From contig CM049318.1 in NCBI GenBank assembly GCA_026874595.1, positions 22,789,456 to 22,853,455 on the forward strand: DNA of 64,000 nucleotides, written 5' to 3'. A program made the translations under genes and the position numbers. Positions 62,641-64,000 of this stretch are shown here, in pieces (position 1 is the first letter of the stretch; every line of letters starts with the position of its first letter). The DNA is from Sipunculus nudus. Its lineage: Eukaryota > Annelida > Sipuncula > Golfingiida > Sipunculidae. A model generated the notes under the pieces. The model searched no databases and was not told the origin of the DNA. It saw only the letters and a list, made by a program, of their open reading frames with translations.

Positions 62641-64000
62641 TATAGAACAGGTACTGCCACCTCGCGGCAGATTATAGAACCACTTGACGGCTCTCTGACC
62701 GACAAGTTCATTCAGTAATTAGAGCTGGTACCGAGTTAAGTATTTGGTACATGGCCTCATGTTTTATTTAACGCATTTAAGTAGCAAACATAAATTCTAA
62801 AGCCCTGGAAGGGCTTAGCATTTTGAAATCAGAAATGATTCTTTTAGTTCAGGTCTGTTGCCCAGCTACAAAAACATCATTGTCATATGTAAATAACACT
62901 ATAACCTTAAGTTACAGATGTAAAAGCCGGATGAAATTTCTTATATCCAGCCTGCCTTATTTATGTGATTCTTGGCTCACCCTAGCGTATTACTTAAAGC
63001 TTTCTCTTGCTGCATGAAAATCAGCTGTACCCATCACGTGCGTTTTCATCTTATTAAGTTCATATCCCTTTGTAAACCTTGTATCTTAATATTTGTCATG
63101 ACAGTTCAACCTGAACGCTATTTTCATAACCTGCTGTGAAAACAGGGTAAGTGGTTTCGGTATAATACGTCGTCATTTTCAACGGCTATTTCGTCGTTTT
63201 CAAGTGTGTTTAAATGAGCCATGAGGTAGCTGATCCCGGGGTGCCAATTTGTGTATAAACAACAGATTAGGGTCTACTTGCGTCCGACGCACAAAAATAC
63301 CACACCCGTGCATTATTTGACCAGTTTAGCTCCTGGGGCCCAAAGGGATTAGGGGAAGGGATTATTTATTAGATCTCAAGCGTTTCATGACAGCTTCGTA
63401 TGTTAGTAAATCTTTACCCTACTAGATTTATCTAACTTTGGGTAATTCCTACTAAGAAAGGTTCATATCACGCCCCTGCGATGGTACACGAGTTTGTTAA
63501 CCTATAGGCTGTATAGTTATATACTTAGTATATGTGACAACGTTACAGACACAAACGCCATGTTTCAGTATTAAGGTGACTGATTGCACATGCACGGAAG
63601 TTGAAAGGTCACTAGTTGTAACTGTGGTAATAGTATATGAAGTAACGAAATTTGATGTCATTTCAAAAGCTCTAGTTGGTTTGAGTCAATTGATTTACAG
63701 CCAGATAGTCTCGTTGGATGTGATTTCATAGCAATCAGAGGAATTTTTTGAAGGGACCCCCACGTAATAAACACGAAAATAAAAACAAAACGGAACGCAT
63801 GTGCACTATTTGATATGCACATTTTAACTTATTGTTATAACCAGTTCATAAAGGTAAAGTCTGTTTTGGGCTTTAATATTCGAGCCTACTGCCTCAACAG
63901 AACGGAGCTTATCCTGGGTTCTGAAGCGTGAAGGACTTAGGAGTTAAAACTCTTCCTGACTGAGATGGACAGGTTACCTTCCCAGTATTTATTTGTACCC
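62641..64000. other. Right end of the window
   Basis: No exon, repeat family or RNA gene was recognised. The short plus-strand reading frames here (for example 62823-63017 and 63534-63731) lack recognisable motifs. Confidence 0.5.

Overview
The window is intron-rich, AT-rich, repeat-dense animal DNA: GT-AG introns, tRNA-derived SINEs, LINEs, a Ty3/gypsy element, many (AT)n tracts and bivalve-style repeats with internal tandem cores. Protein similarity to vertebrate GULO plus this repeat content suggests an invertebrate, most likely a bivalve mollusc; that is an inference.

Almost everything is organised around one gene family. Four head-to-tail copies, all on the minus strand, of an L-gulonolactone oxidase-like flavoprotein (GULO; aldonolactone oxidase of the VAO/PCMH family) share a 12-exon structure. 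From left to right they are copy A (exons 1-10, positions 63-9177; exons 11-12 would lie off the left edge), copy B (13315-24091), copy C (25858-43644) and copy D (45982-56861). I assembled each exon by hand from splice sites, phases and alignment to the family.

Copy D is the only intact one: 12 exons, 1341 nt, 446 residues, all junctions in phase. Copy A keeps every exon length and splice site but has three nonsense codons. Copy B lost exons 2 and 3 to an inserted or replacing LINE fragment and carries further stops and frameshifts. Copy C has every exon in phase but an ATT where copy A has its ATG, and one TAG in exon 9. The histidine that carries covalent FAD in vertebrate GULO is kept in the dead copy A, and is Arg in C and Gln in D.

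Layout: copy A with a hAT-like insertion in intron 4 (1-9.2 kb); shared upstream region, degenerate tandem repeats and a SINE (9.2-13.3 kb); copy B with a gypsy gag fragment in intron 10 and the LINE fragment (13.3-24.1 kb); spacer; copy C with a MITE in intron 10, a 2.9-kb gypsy element with LTRs in intron 7 and a 27-bp minisatellite in intron 3 (25.9-43.6 kb); spacer with tandem repeats; copy D with tandem-core repeats and a 0.9-kb element with target-site duplication (46.0-56.9 kb); microsatellites and a SINE head; a degenerate CR1-like LINE with an SGNH esterase domain (about 59.9-62.6 kb); then no recognisable gene to the end.

If copy D works, its role would be the last step of ascorbate synthesis (L-gulono-1,4-lactone to L-ascorbate) or oxidation of a related aldonolactone. 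The altered FAD site makes the exact chemistry uncertain.
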